A stretch of 64,000 nt of DNA from Mycocentrospora acerina (Eukaryota > Ascomycota > Dothideomycetes > Pleosporales), in assembly GCA_022701365.1 (NCBI GenBank), contig JAKUHH010000167.1, positions 372,001-436,000 on the forward strand. The letters run 5' to 3'. Shown here piece after piece: positions 32,469 to 45,022 of this stretch. The first letter of the stretch is position 1. Every line of letters starts with the position of its first letter. Under the pieces are notes generated by a model, which was not told the origin of the DNA, searched no databases, and saw only the letters and a list, made by a program, of their open reading frames with translations. The translations under genes were made by a program, and so were the position numbers.

Positions 32469-34319
32469 CTACTCCTCTGGATCAAGATCCTCATCAACAC
32501 CATATTCTTCCACAATCCACGCGCAAAACTTCTCCCATAGCATCGTCCATTCCTTCAGTCTATGCGCTCTAACGCCCTTGCCTAATAACCCATCCTTCAC
32601 ATCCTGGACCCAAACTTTCTGGGTTGCATCCTCAAAACTCGCCCACCTAACACTATTCTCCGCTAGGCTGCCCAATCCCTCCAGTCCCAGATTCTCCCAT
32701 CCCTGTAGGGCTTGCCAGAAATCATGCGACATGCCAATTGTACCCTGTCCGAAAATCGTCGGGTCATCATTACATAGCGAGCATGGCACGCCACGGGCCA
32801 GCAGCGCAGGCAGAGTGTGTGACATGATACTTCCACAAAGTCTTAGGGCCTCGTTACTCACAGGACAAGATTCAATGAGGATCTTCTTCTCCTTGACCAT
32901 ATCGATGAGCAGAGGGTGCTTGTAAAGACTAAAGCCGTGGCCAATACGGCGCGTGCCAAGGAGAATGGCGTCGAACAGATTTTCGTCAATAGAGTCACCG
33001 TCGCCGAGGGTTTCGCCTGCGTGGAAGAAGAAAGGGATTTCAACTCCGTTCTCGGCGCACGTTTTACGGAACCAGAAGAGCTCTGGGGCGAGATCGGCGA
33101 GCGTGCGGCCGAGGTCCTCTTGGCCGACGAGGTCGTAGCCGCCGATAAGGGAAGGGAAGTCGAGTTTGAGGGATATACATTGCTTCATACCTATAAGTTG
33201 TTAGTATGTAGTTTGTAATGTTGAGACAGACGAGACAAAACGCGGGAGGGGGAGGACATACTTTCGATGACTTGTCTCTTGTCGAACCTTCGGTAAGTGG
33301 TCCAGATAAAACGCGCACCCCAGAACTCCTTTCCCTCCTCGCTTGCTTTGAACTTCTCAATCTCATCCTCTGTGTGTTCGAGCAGATTGAAGAAGTCTTC
33401 GTCCCACTCCGTTTGTCCTGCACTGCGATACGGGAAAGAGAACGCAGATCGCATGTCGACGTAGTAGACGCCATCGTCAAGAAGCTGCTTACACATTCTT
33501 CGGATGAACTTCCTATATATAGGCTCATAGTTGACAAGAGACCCAAGAATAGGAAAGCATGATATGAATTTGCGCCATATTTCATTAGGCCCTTCATGGT
33601 GGAGAAGGTGTTCTGAGGGGGTGATGGTGACGCGTGATCGGATCCATTCTATGAAGCCCTTTCGACCACCGGAAGGGAAGCTGTCTGCGGCTTGAACAAT
33701 TGGGACTGGGTGACTAGGCGTGTATTGATCGTTCCAGGTTGATAGATCGGAACTTGCGGTCGAGGAGTAGGTAAAGGAGAATCCAGTCTGACGTCTTGCC
33801 TCATCAGTGGTGAGTGGCCCGTCGGCTATGATACAAACGCCTTCTGTTTTGAACGCTTCTTCTAATGCCCAGTCTAGATCAACCATAGCCTCTAAATGGC
33901 AGTGCAACAGGGTTCCCTTAGGCATCTTCTTTACAATCTGAAATAGCTTGCTCTTCTCCATACGCTCCCTGGCAAGAGAGAACATCATTCCAGGAAACAC
34001 ATCAACATGTTTGGTTAATAGGCTATCCTCGTACTCTTTTGTCCACAGGGTTTGCTGCTCTTGAAACCTGATCTGGGAAACAATAGCACATGCTTCTCGA
34101 GCCATAGGCGAGAGATTTTGGCGAAAGAGATAGTCTGAATGCTGTCAGACCTAAGTTTCTACATGATTTTCTGGTTCACAGACCACTCCGTTGCTTCTTC
34201 TCCTCTTCAACCAGTGCATCTCTACCCGAAAGATACTTCTGGATAAATGGATCGCTTAGGCTGGGGACGCCTTCGGCCTTTTCCCAGTCATCATTGTTTG
34301 CGGCTGCATTTGATGCCAT
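32469..34319 (-). CDS. Adenosine deaminase-related enzyme (ADGF/CECR1-like metal hydrolase)
   Basis: Three exons, 34319-34184, 34134-33262 and 33190-32469, give 576 residues; introns are 49 and 71 nt. Metal and catalytic motifs of the adenosine/AMP deaminase superfamily are all present: HCHLEA (His123, His125), HAGET (His393, Glu396), RIGHG (His421) and CNDDP (Asp478, Asp479). These residues bind one zinc ion and activate water to convert adenosine (or a related purine) to inosine. The long N-terminal part before HCHLEA, with SDPFIQKYLSGRDAL and KKQRSDYLFRQ, is typical of the ADGF branch rather than classical ADA. No signal peptide is visible, so it is probably intracellular, unlike animal ADGFs. 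ATG 34319 is chosen because the only longer in-frame start is GTG. True substrate not determined. Confidence 0.9.
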
Positions 34320-35116
34320 ATTGTGAAGTCGTTTGATCAAGGAAGGAAGTCGAGATGTCAGAGTCACTCCAGAAGAAAAGTTGACGAAGGAAGTCGATAT
34401 CGGTGGTTTCCGCGACTTCCTTCCTCATGCATCTTAGCCCAACTAGTGACTAGCTGATGCTGACATAAGTGGTTGCCTGCAAATATGCTTCCGCGCCCAT
34501 GCAGGTGTCCTAACATAGTGGCGCGCGCTCTTTGCAAGCCAATTTTAGGATGACCTCCCCAAGTATAGGCCCCTTGGAGATTTTGAGTCTCCAGCTCCTG
34601 GTCTGCATCCTGGGGCCTTGAGCACAGGACACTCGAGTCACACCCGGCCACGAAGCTAGCTTATCGATATGGCTAGCTTCGTGGGGTTAGCTCTATGGAG
34701 TGATGCCCGCGGCTTGCGATCGCGTCACGCATCATCTGCGTCGACACAAGACCTGAACGGTCCGCCCTACTTACCCTATTCTTCTCTTGTGACCTGCATG
34801 TACATACACTATCTACGTATGCCGACGAGTTTCTGTTCGCCACGCACCTCATCTTGCCTATCTCGCCCCACAAATACTCTGGCACTTCTCCATCTCCATT
34901 CATCAAGCGCGACTTGTGCAAACGGTCTTTCGTAATTAATATTCCTCTCGTAAACCGGTGAAGCTCGGACGCTGTGTTTGGCGCGCAGTGATAGCTGTCT
35001 GTTGGGCTACCGTACTGACCAAGATACCACCTATGGAGGCGTTCCCTACCCAGCGGTAGGCGCCTGTCTTGCCTCCAGGCAACTAAATCGCCGACTTCCC
35101 CAGCGACACAACCGCC
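34320..35116. promoter_or_regulatory. Divergent promoter between the deaminase-like gene and ATG2
   Basis: 797 bp without a recognised gene. It includes a 13-bp inverted repeat (34648-34684) and two near-identical GAAGGAAGTCGA segments (around 34342 and 34385). Confidence 0.4.
34648..34684. repeat. Inverted repeat, 13-bp arms with 11-nt loop
   Basis: CCACGAAGCTAGC at 34648-34660 and its exact reverse complement at 34672-34684. It lies in the intergenic region upstream of ATG2; it could be a binding site or a scar of excision. Confidence 0.85.
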
Positions 35117-38100
35117 ATGGCCTTCTTCTCGGGGCTCTCGAGCACCATCGGCAAGAAGCTGCTCCTATACGGACTGCGCCACATCGATATACTCGACAAG
35201 GACCCTGCCGATTTTGTGAGTGTCGAGGTTGGGAAGCGGACAACGCTCGAGGTTCGAGACGTTGGGCTACATATCAAGGTACTGAATGGTATGGAAATAT
35301 CGTGATACGCTTGGGATGCTGACATGCAAGTGCAGAAACTGGTAGCCCTATTGCACCTTAAATTACCTCCCGAGCTCCTCCTCTCCAGAGCCAGAGCCTC
35401 GCTTCTCCGCGTTACCTTCATCCTTGACTTTGGCATACCGCAGATATCAATAGAAGTGGATGGCATACAAGTGCAAGCTCGACTGGTGGAAAGCGCGGAA
35501 GATGACGTTCCAAATCGCAGCAACTTACACAACCCACCGGGAGCTCGACCGCCTCCATCTCGCTGGCGATCATCCTCACCTCCACCTTTTCGAGACGATC
35601 TGAGTGTCACGTCAGATGACGATCCACACATTCCGACTGTGGATGAAGTTACCAGGTCATTCCTGCGCGAAGAGCCAGCTGAGGAGATCAAGGAGCTCCA
35701 GCACGAACTGGAATCTCAGTCAGCGTATCTACAGGAATCCATCGTCTCGAGTGACGATGGAGACGACGAAGCTTCAGCGGGAATGGGTGCGCCCTTGGCT
35801 CTCCCGACATACTTGCGCAATATTTTCAACACTGCCCTAGATCGTCTCAGCATCGTTGTCAATAACATCGATGTGGAAGTGGAGGACCAAGTATACACCG
35901 ACTCACCAAGCTCATCAAAACCAGGCGAGGCATCTCCTGTATCATTGAACTTCCGTATTGAGCGCATTGCCATTGATTCAGTGAACTCCCCAGACGCGCG
36001 CATAGTGGTCAGCTCGGCAACAACTGAAAATACTGGTTCCAGGGTCGGGAAGCGTCGCATGCGTGTAGAAAATATATGTGCGAGGCTGGTATCAGACGCT
36101 GACAATTTTGTGTCCATGTCCAGAATTTCAAGACCATCGTCACCTGCGACCACTCGTTCTGAGCTCTCGACTAGCCCGACGAAACAAAGCGAACCATTTC
36201 CGAACCACATTAAAGCTCAAATTGTACCAGTGGACGAACCGTTATTGCATGAACAACCAGAAGAAAAAGCTTTCTTGCAGAAACAGTCCAGCTTTGTGGG
36301 CCTGCCACGAGTGATTACACCACCTACACTACTTTCCATCGCCAGCCTACGCGAAGAGGTCACCATTCCGACAACACCACCTTCACCAGAGCAAGTTTCC
36401 TTAATATCTTCTGTGCACACTGTGGATGATGATCGTTTTGCGGATGCTTCTTCAGAAGATGGGCTTAATGATTATAAAGAAAGCGACCTCCCTATTCAAT
36501 CTCAGTATTCTCGACATACCCATGAAATGGGGGCAAGCAGCATTCTTTATGATGACGAAGGCTTGTTAGAGTATGCGATGCAACATGATATGTTAGACTC
36601 GACGTTCGACGAGGATTTGAATTCTCAGATACCTATGGAGTATGCCCAAGGTTGGGAATCTGATGACGAAGGTCCACATGAGGCCGCCCACTTCTCAGCC
36701 TCTGTAAGTGAGGCCTCAATCTCTGCTCTACCTACAGTATCTGCTCTCGGTCGATCTTTCAGAGCTCCTAGTGTGAAGAGCTCACCTTCTCACTCGAAGG
36801 TATCTGAACAATTACAGTCTTCGATTGGCCAGTTGGAGTATACATATCAGAACCCAGCAGAACAACAACAAAGCCCAGTCGAGAGCATTCATCAAACGTC
36901 ATCGTCACTCCCAGATCTAGAGCATGATCTTTCAGAGTCACAACTCTTCAACCATGACGACGCAGAAAGTATGTACATGAGCGCAATGAGCGAAGCACCA
37001 GCAAATTCATCGTCAAAACTACACCTCCCAGGAGACTGGGATTCTTCGCCCGCGTCAAGCCGTGACAGTGCTTCGGATAGGTCTGGATCGATACCCGATG
37101 AGATGATTTCCGGCAGTATCTTAGCACCACTTCCAGAAGTCGATGATGGCTGCGAAACTCCGCGTCCTGGTAGCCGGCAAAGTGTACCTTCTTCCCCGGA
37201 ATTTACTCGAGCGCAGACGCCAACTGCTGATGCTAGCACGGTTCGGAAGCAGGCAAAGATATTTCTGACCATTGACGAAGTTACTCTTTGGTTTCCGCTA
37301 GGATTGGGAGAAGAGAAAGTGTCAGAGGAGAATGATGGGCCTACGACTGAGGAGTCCACGTTAGACTTCAAGCCGCCAAACATTGGAGAAGACTCTATTT
37401 TTGCTGAGATGCCTGGCTCGTTCTCAAACTATGCCCACTCAACATCACACCGACGCCAAGTTTCGATGGAAGATTCGACGCAGCGACGTCTAAATACGAA
37501 GCCTACCAAGATCGAAAAGCCTGCAGAACGACCAGTAAAAGAGCATTCGCCTTCTATTAGTATCGAAGTGGGCTCATTAGTGGGACATATAGATGTTTCT
37601 ACGGGCCGCATTATGTTTGGGATGCTCGATCGAGTTTTCAAGGCTCTGACTGGCGAATCTGATCAGAACAAGACTGTAGCAAAAACCGAAGTGAAGGCAC
37701 AGACTGCGAAAAACAGTTTCGAACTTACGGTCCAGCATGTTGGTTTAGCTTGGCTGGAGAGCATAATGACTGAGTCAATTCTTGACGGACAAGCAACTAA
37801 TTGCATGCTCGATCCCAATCCTTCGGAAGTTATTCTCAGGGTAGGTATGTCAGCGATTCGCTTGAGCAGTCAAAGTAGCACCCAGGAAGTGCGCGCAAAG
37901 TTACTGATAGGCAATTTTGTACTGTCTTCACTAAAATTGGACATTGTCTCGTTCGAGAAGTCGAAATCTAAATCCCGGAGGACTGACACCAACACTCCTG
38001 AACGGCTCAACAACGACGTTGAGATTGACTACGAACAAAACGAAGACAAGCGGATCACAGTCGTCACTCGTCCTGTCAAGGTCATGTTCGACATCCAGAA

Positions 38101-41100
38101 ACTTGATGAAGCACTCAGCTCCTTTGGTGGCTTCAGTGGAATGTTGGAGCTTGGCAACTCCATCAGCTCTAACAACACCATAAATAGTCCAGTGGTATCA
38201 CCAATGCGACCAAAGTCACGAGGTGTGCACTTTGGCGACTCCCTTCCACCTCCCGCAGAAGTACCGATAGCTACATCTGGCATATTCAAGATCCATGTCC
38301 AGTTTGGCGAGGTTTCGCTCACTTTGAAAGGAAGAAGTTGTGCTGTACGCCTGCAATCAACTTCTGTGCGGGTGGCTGTCCGTGGAAGCAACATTCGTCT
38401 AAAAGTCTCGGAAGTTAGCCTGTCTGGTCCTTATATCGATACAACACAATCAGTTTCTCCGGTTCTGATAGAAATACGAGGAACCACTGTAAATCTTCTA
38501 ACTGCGCCCGAAGAGGCAGATCTCTCAAGACTCATATCAATGATTACACCGTCGAAAGATCCATATGAGAACAACGAAGATATACTTATCGAAACCTTGC
38601 TACGTCAACGCAGAAAAGGATCGGTTCTTCGAATAGAGGTCAGTAATGTGGATGTGCGAGGATTTGATGTTCAACAGATAAAGACCTTCGAAGCCCTTGG
38701 AGTCGAGATTGCGCGTCTGTCTAAAGTTACAAAGTATCTTCCGGATGACGATAGGCCTGGTATCCTCACACTTGCAATAGTACAGCAACTTGATGCACGT
38801 ATTGCAATCAATGAAAAGCTGGGCGAGGTATCTATCTCCTTACAACACGCTTCGATCGCACACGTAGGAGTTCCAGCTTTGCTCGCGACAGAAGTCGGAA
38901 AGGCGACCGTAAAGCGGGAAAACGAGGTCTTGGTCCACGAAGTCGTCAAATTGCGGCCGCAAGATCAGCTGCCCATGATTATGGTCAGAATGGTTGGAGA
39001 CGAAATGGAACCTGTTGTCAAAGCTAAGCTGTTCAACTTTTGTGCTGAATACCGGGTATCCACCATAATGGCGGCTCTAGGTATCGCTGATGATGGAACT
39101 ACCGAGGAAATTGCGCTAGGCATTGCTTCGAGTGTCGCCACTATCACAGGAGCCTCTTCGTCTCCAAAGGCCCTAAGCAGGCAATCATCCCAAGCAAGCT
39201 CACCTTCTACGGCCAGTGTCAAACCGCTGGAGATTGATCTGCTGCTCAGGAATTGTGCAATCGGGTTGAATCCGCACAAGATTTCTTCCAAGGGTTTGTT
39301 TGTACTCACTGAAGCCCATATTGCAGGCAAACAGACAAAGAATGAGTACTCCGTTACAGTCGAGCTTCGGAAAGCTTCCATCCACGCTATCGACGAAGTT
39401 GCCCGCCTTGAGGAGGAACGCGAGCCAGCATCGCTAGGCAGCACGACAGGGGAGAATCGGCATCTCGCTGAACTACGCGAGGTTGGATTTATATCTCTCA
39501 GTTCAGTATCAGCAGCAAAAATCTGTGTCAGTATTGCAGGCGACGGCAAAGACAAACCTCAAATTGTTGATGTGGAGTTCAAAAACGAGCTGCTCGTCTT
39601 GGAATCTTGCGCGGACTCCACTCAAACACTTGCCGCTGTCTTGAATGGCCTTCAGCCCCCATCAGCCCCCTCTACGGCTGAACGATATCGGACTGTGGTA
39701 CCGCTACAACAGATGATGGAGTCTTTTACTGGTGATGCAGTTGCTGCTTTTGCGGATCAGGAAGATGATGACTTTATGAGCAATGCTGATCTGGTTGATG
39801 ACGAAGTACCAACGAATCTCGAGTACGTTGGTAGCTTCTACAATCTGGACTCTGTGCCTACCGATGAAGAAATGGGAGACAGTATGCTTGGCGAAGACGA
39901 TCTTGGCACGTTGGCAACTTCGCCCCTTACCCGGAAGAGAGGGGATCGTGGCCTTCTAGAGAGCTTTCAAGAACAGTACGAGGTCACAAAGGACGAAGAA
40001 GGCTTCGACTTCAACGAGCAATATTTCAACGACTCGGACTCAGAACAAAAGGGCAAAGCTAAAAAGTGGGATTCAGCAAAGAATCAGTACCATCTCACGA
40101 ACGAGTTCAAAGCCCCAGATGCGCCGCTCAAAGTCAGGGTTCGGGGTATGAACATCATCTGGAATCTGTACGATGGTTATGACTGGCCTCGCACTCGTGA
40201 CATCATTACGCAAGCTGTGGACAACGTTGAAACTCGTGCTGAAGAACGAAGACGAAAGGCACAAGATGAAGACGAGGAAGATGATGATTTCGTAGAGGAA
40301 GACTTTTTATTCAATTCGGTCTGGATTGGTGTTCCTGTCAAAGATGAAAAGGGTGCGCTTGCACGTCGAATCAACCATGACATTGATGACCTAGTCAGTG
40401 AGACGGGTAGCTACGCGACATCGACCGCCACTCGATCGACCGGAGCCACCGCTCGCCCACGTAGTTCTACAAAGAGCAGGCGCCGTTTGAAGCTTGATCG
40501 TAGCAAACACAAGAAGATGGCCTTTTCACTCATGGGTGTTGACGTGGACTTGATTATGTTCCCACCCGAATCCGGCGAGACACTAAATTCGACCAACGTT
40601 CGGATACGAGATTTTGAAATCTTCGACCATGTTCCTACATCGACTTGGAGGAAGTTTGTGACTTGCGTAATTGAGCCGAATGCACGAGAAGTAGATCGGC
40701 CAATGGTCAACCTCGAGCTTTTGACTGTGAGGCCTGTGACTGATCTGGCTGCTTCTGAGCTGGTCATCAAGGTAAGTTCAAATGTTGTAGTCTCAACACC
40801 ATCAAATTAATATGATATCAGGTCACCATCCTCCCTCTTCGTCTACATGTCGATCAAGACGCCTTAGACTTCATGACTCGCTTCTTTGAGTTCAAAGATG
40901 ATTCCGCACCCAGCGCCGACACTGCATCAGCCGCTGAACAACCATTCATCCAACGACTCGAAGTCAACGCTGTAAAGCTCAAGCTTGACTACAAACCTAA
41001 ACGAGTTGATTATCGCGGTCTGCGATCCGGTCACACCACTGAATTCATGAATTTTCTTATTCTCGACGGCTCAGATATCACACTTCGCCATGCCATCGTC

Positions 41101-41862
41101 TACGGAATTACCTCGTTTGACAAACTGCACAAGACACTGAATGACGTCTGGGCTCCAGACGTAACGCGCAACCAACTCCCCGGCGTGATTGCTGGTCTTG
41201 CCGCTGTACGCCCACTCGTAAATGTTGGCTCGGGTATGCGCGACCTCATCGTTGTGCCTATGCGCGAATACCAAAAAGACGGCCGCATCGTGCGCAGTCT
41301 CCAAAAAGGCGTTTATGCATTCGCCAAAAACACCACGAGTGAAGTTGCGCGTCTGGGTGCCAAAGTCGCCATCGGCACACAGACGCTCCTCGAAGGCGCA
41401 GAAGCCTTCCTCAGCCCACAACCCTCTCCCTCACCACGACGCCGTAAGTCAGCTGAGTGGGACGGATCCGACCCACCCTCCCCCGTCGAAGAACCTCGGG
41501 CCGTATCCCACTACGCGAACCAGCCTATTGGAGTACGTGCCGGCCTTCGCAGCGCCGCCCGCCATCTCGAGCGCGACCTGCTGACTGCGCGCGATGCCGT
41601 GATTGCGATTCCAGCAGAAGTCATGGAGGAGGGAAGTGGAGTAGGGATGGCCCGAGCATTGGCTAGACATGCGCCAACTGTAATTCTCCGACCGGCACTT
41701 GGAGCGACCAAAGCGGTTAGCAATGCGTTGTTGGGTGTTGGCAATGCACTGGATCAAGGGAGTAGAAGGAAAATTGAGGATGTAAGTTTCTTGCGTGCTC
41801 GTGCCCTTGTTGCACTTGTGAGTGTATATACTAACGAACTGCAGAAATACAAGAGCTACTAG
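35117..41862 (+). CDS. ATG2: Autophagy-related protein 2 (Atg2), lipid-transfer bridge
   Basis: Four exons, 35117-35278, 35336-40771, 40822-41781 and 41845-41862, give 2191 residues, the expected Atg2 size. The introns are 57, 50 and 63 nt; the last exon is only six codons including the stop (KYKSY). The N-terminus (MAFFSGLSSTIGKKLLLYGL, then LALL/LPPELL segments) is the chorein/VPS13-type lipid-entry domain. The middle is a long series of amphipathic beta segments broken by an acidic, Ser-rich disordered region (about residues 190-650). The C-terminus has the Atg2 CAD-type region, with YKPKRVDYRGLRSGHTTEFM at about 1922 onward, then a membrane-binding helical part (RSLQKGVYAFAKNTTSEVAR). Atg2 works with Atg9 and Atg18 to move phospholipid from ER to the growing phagophore. 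No break is seen. Confidence 0.95.
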
Positions 41863-42886
41863 TCGATCAGTGTTCATTGTGGAGGAAGGAGGAAGGAGGA
41901 TGTAAAGGAGGAGGTGGTGGCGACATTATGCCACACCTTCTCATCATCATGCATTCTCTCCACTCACTCCACCCTCCTACTTTGTTGTTTATTCTCCCCT
42001 CCATTTGCCTAATTTACTTGCATTTTCCTTTCCCCATTCATTTCAGATATTTCTCCGCTTAACGGATAGCGTGTGCGTGCGTGCGTGCTTGCTTGCATAG
42101 CGACAGCGAGGCGCAAAAGGAGTCTCCATTTCCGGGAATACTACTTGTTTATGTTTTTTTTATTTTGTTTTTATTTAACCCAGAATCTACGTCGTTTATT
42201 TTTTTGTGTTTGTGTCTGTGTCTGTGTTGCTCTGTTTTTTTTCTCTTTCTCTCTCTCTTACTATGTACGACTTTCTCCTATGCATCTCATCTTTCTCTCT
42301 TTTTTCTGGGAAAATTGAAGTGTCCATGGTGTTTGTAGTGGTGTGTTTGTTTGTTTGTTTGTTTGTTACAAGAATAGAGACAGACGCAGAGACAGATTGA
42401 TTGATTGATTGATTGACTGACTGATTGATGTTGAGTGTTTTTGATATACCACGTGTGTACTGTGAAGGGAGGAAAAAAAAAGTCTGTGCATTGTCGAGCT
42501 TTTTATTGTTCCGTCTTTACTTACTGGCTCATGTAATACTATGTAGTGTCGTGTTGTGTGTCATCAGGGCGCTCGTGTGCTGGATTTTTTTTCCACAACG
42601 TATTCATATATATATGCACAGAAACGTATATGCATTTATTTCTCATGTGCTAGTGCGCTCGCAACATGCTACGAGGGGGAAAACCTTGACAAGTCATATA
42701 TAATAACTAGCACCAATTTATTCATCTACTTGAAAGGAAACCTGGTATATGTTTTGCTGTCATCCCATCGTAATGCCATCATGTCGTTTTGAATCGTATC
42801 GTTATGCATCACATCATCATGTACGCCACACTATACCGTCGATATAGTAACTGTGCAACGGCCCCCTTACGACAAGTCTTAAAAGT
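41863..42886. other. Intergenic, convergent 3' ends with simple repeats
   Basis: T-rich sequence downstream of ATG2 and of the Clr2-like gene. Low-complexity runs include a TCTC stretch near 42240-42260 and the tetranucleotide repeats at 42343-42429. No gene seen. Confidence 0.5.
42343..42429. repeat. Two neighbouring tetranucleotide microsatellites
   Basis: A GTTT run at about 42343-42366 and a GATT run at about 42394-42429 with two GACT variants. Confidence 0.9.
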
Positions 42887-45022
42887 TCAGTCGATGACAA
42901 TCTGAACCCTCGTTTTTTTGCGCTCCACATCAGAGTCCCACTCAATGACTTTGGTGTGTTGCCTTATTTCTCGCTCCAGAGCATTTTCCCCCTTTTCACT
43001 GTCCACACCACTGCTGTGGAGATCCACGGTCCTGGGTCTCTTTGTTCTTCTCATTCCGGATTCACTCGCACTCACACTTACGCTTGCACTCCCGCCACGC
43101 TCTGCGCGCCTTAGCGGTTGCGTTCTTACTGAGAGTGCGCCTGTCCCTGGGGCTAGGAAGCGCTGTAGACTTAATGGTGCGGTGGGCTTTGCATCTTGTC
43201 TCTCCATTCGTCGTAGCTGCTCGATGTTTTCTTGCCAGTCTTTGGTCTTCCGTTCGGGATCGTGCTTTGCGACCTCAAGGCCGTTGATGGTGTGTAGGTC
43301 CAATGTGTCGGCGCGATTGTCGCCCCAGTACCAGTTTGACCCGGGGTTGGCGAGAATGCGGCGGTCATGGGCGCGCGCGTAGGCGAGACCATCGAGGAGG
43401 GATTCGCGGCCGTAGTCGAGACTAGGGGGTGATAAGGGAGGGGAGTTGAGCCAGAGAGCGAGAGCGGGACGTTCGTACAGACGACCGAGGATGCGAGATA
43501 GTGGGATTTTGAATTCTTTCGTGGATGGATGGAGAGGGTACCAGGTAGAGTAGTTTGTTGCGACGCAGGGGGGTTCAACGTTGGTGTCAGAGAGCCATTC
43601 TTTGTTAAGACGTGAGGCATTACTGGTATATGCTGAGCCGTGAATCCAGATGCTGGAGTTATAAGGTTGGCTGTCGTCCCAGTCATTGTTGGACGCTTGG
43701 TCTAGATTGTCCCATTCGAGTCGAATGGATTTGATGACTAGAATATCGAGGCATTCTGTCTGGTTGAGCCGCATGATGGGGAGAAGACGCACGATGTCAC
43801 CGACGGCAAGCATCTCGTATCCGAGGTGGAGCGCACGACAATAGATTTGGGCTTTTGGCCACGTGCCTCGGAAGCGGTGCTTGCCCATTAACGAAAATGT
43901 TGCAGTGGCGGTCAAAGCATTGATGATTGTCGGATGCCACTGTTCTTGTGGCACCTGGTGCAGCAGTTCCTTCCAGAGTATGAAGGGCCTGGTTTGCCTG
44001 ATGGGGAAGTATTTGTATCGTTTGGATAGAGACTTGTCAGGCCAGTTGACGTTTGGTAGAGGCTCAAGGCGAACTCCAGAATATGTCACATTGGCTGACT
44101 TATCGCCATCCTCGACGATGTCGTCAATGGTAGTCGTCTCGGTTGGAGTTTGTCCTACTAATCCAGCCTCCCATATAGGGGAGCCGATATACCTGCTCGT
44201 TTTCTCGTCAAACAGCTTAAATACCCCGGTAGCGCTATTTCGGATAATGTCTATTCCATCTGGTAATTCTCTCACATACAGAACAATATCACCTGCTCGT
44301 GGGACCCATTGGTCCCTAGCCTTGAGTTCCTGGAGCAGTTGTGGGAAGATTTCCTGTTCAGCCCTCCAGTCTGGGCTCAGCGGCTCTTCGATGGTCTCAT
44401 CAACGGTATTGTTGCGTCTGAGTCTTTCGACAAGATTCCGGTAAATGTCTGGAGTACCTTCTTCATCTACCCGACTCATGGACATGCCCGCACTAATGGA
44501 TTTTGGCTTAATCTGGGGCTGCAACTGGGATACTTCAGGCACGTGTGGGTGTTGAGAATACACGGCAGTGGGAATCTTTGTTGGCCGAGATGATGCTGCG
44601 GTGGACTGCATGCTGCTACTGGGGGAGACTTTGGGGAGCACACCTAGAGACCCGCTACAAACTGTACAAGGACAACCCATACTATTCCCTGCGTTCTGCA
44701 TGAGATATGAGAAGTGTGGATAGAAGCGATTTGGCGAGTCAAAGGCCTTGTGGCTGGGATGGCCGTAGAGGAATTTGTCAATATGGTTAGGGCTTTTTTC
44801 TCGTGGTCGCTGCCACATGGTGTATCCTGCGGGTAGAGACTCGAGAATGTATTTGACACCAGCACGAGCCTCACCGCGCTCCTCCATCCACTGCTGGCCA
44901 ATCTTCTCAAGGTAAGGCGTTGGCGGGTTGACCTGAATGTACTTGCCCGGTCTGGGGATGTGAGTTGCGTCCCCGTCCGAGCAGCCCGGGCGCAGCCGGA
45001 CGACAAGGCGGGTTGCTGTCAT
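42887..45022 (-). CDS. clr2: Clr2-like transcription-silencing protein
   Basis: Single exon of 711 residues with ATG at 45022. Residues of about 25-122 hold the N-terminal Clr2 module: GKYIQVNPPTPYLEKIGQQW, GVKYILESLPAGYTMWQRP, HIDKFLYGHPSH and a CPCTVC zinc knuckle. The central region (about 240-420) has the BAH-like Clr2 domain, beginning PRAGDIVLYVRELPDGID and including YKYFPIRQTRPFILWKELLH and FRGTWPKAQIYCRALHLGYE. The C-terminal 100 residues are basic and disordered. In fission yeast Clr2 is part of SHREC, the histone-deacetylase/remodeller complex that silences heterochromatin. Role here is by family; the two Clr2 modules are clear. It converges on ATG2. Confidence 0.88.
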   Translation of the reverse strand: MTATRLVVRLRPGCSDGDATHIPRPGKYIQVNPPTPYLEKIGQQWMEERGEARAGVKYILESLPAGYTMWQRPREKSPNHIDKFLYGHPSHKAFDSPNRFYPHFSYLMQNAGNSMGCPCTVCSGSLGVLPKVSPSSSMQSTAASSRPTKIPTAVYSQHPHVPEVSQLQPQIKPKSISAGMSMSRVDEEGTPDIYRNLVERLRRNNTVDETIEEPLSPDWRAEQEIFPQLLQELKARDQWVPRAGDIVLYVRELPDGIDIIRNSATGVFKLFDEKTSRYIGSPIWEAGLVGQTPTETTTIDDIVEDGDKSANVTYSGVRLEPLPNVNWPDKSLSKRYKYFPIRQTRPFILWKELLHQVPQEQWHPTIINALTATATFSLMGKHRFRGTWPKAQIYCRALHLGYEMLAVGDIVRLLPIMRLNQTECLDILVIKSIRLEWDNLDQASNNDWDDSQPYNSSIWIHGSAYTSNASRLNKEWLSDTNVEPPCVATNYSTWYPLHPSTKEFKIPLSRILGRLYERPALALWLNSPPLSPPSLDYGRESLLDGLAYARAHDRRILANPGSNWYWGDNRADTLDLHTINGLEVAKHDPERKTKDWQENIEQLRRMERQDAKPTAPLSLQRFLAPGTGALSVRTQPLRRAERGGSASVSVSASESGMRRTKRPRTVDLHSSGVDSEKGENALEREIRQHTKVIEWDSDVERKKTRVQIVID

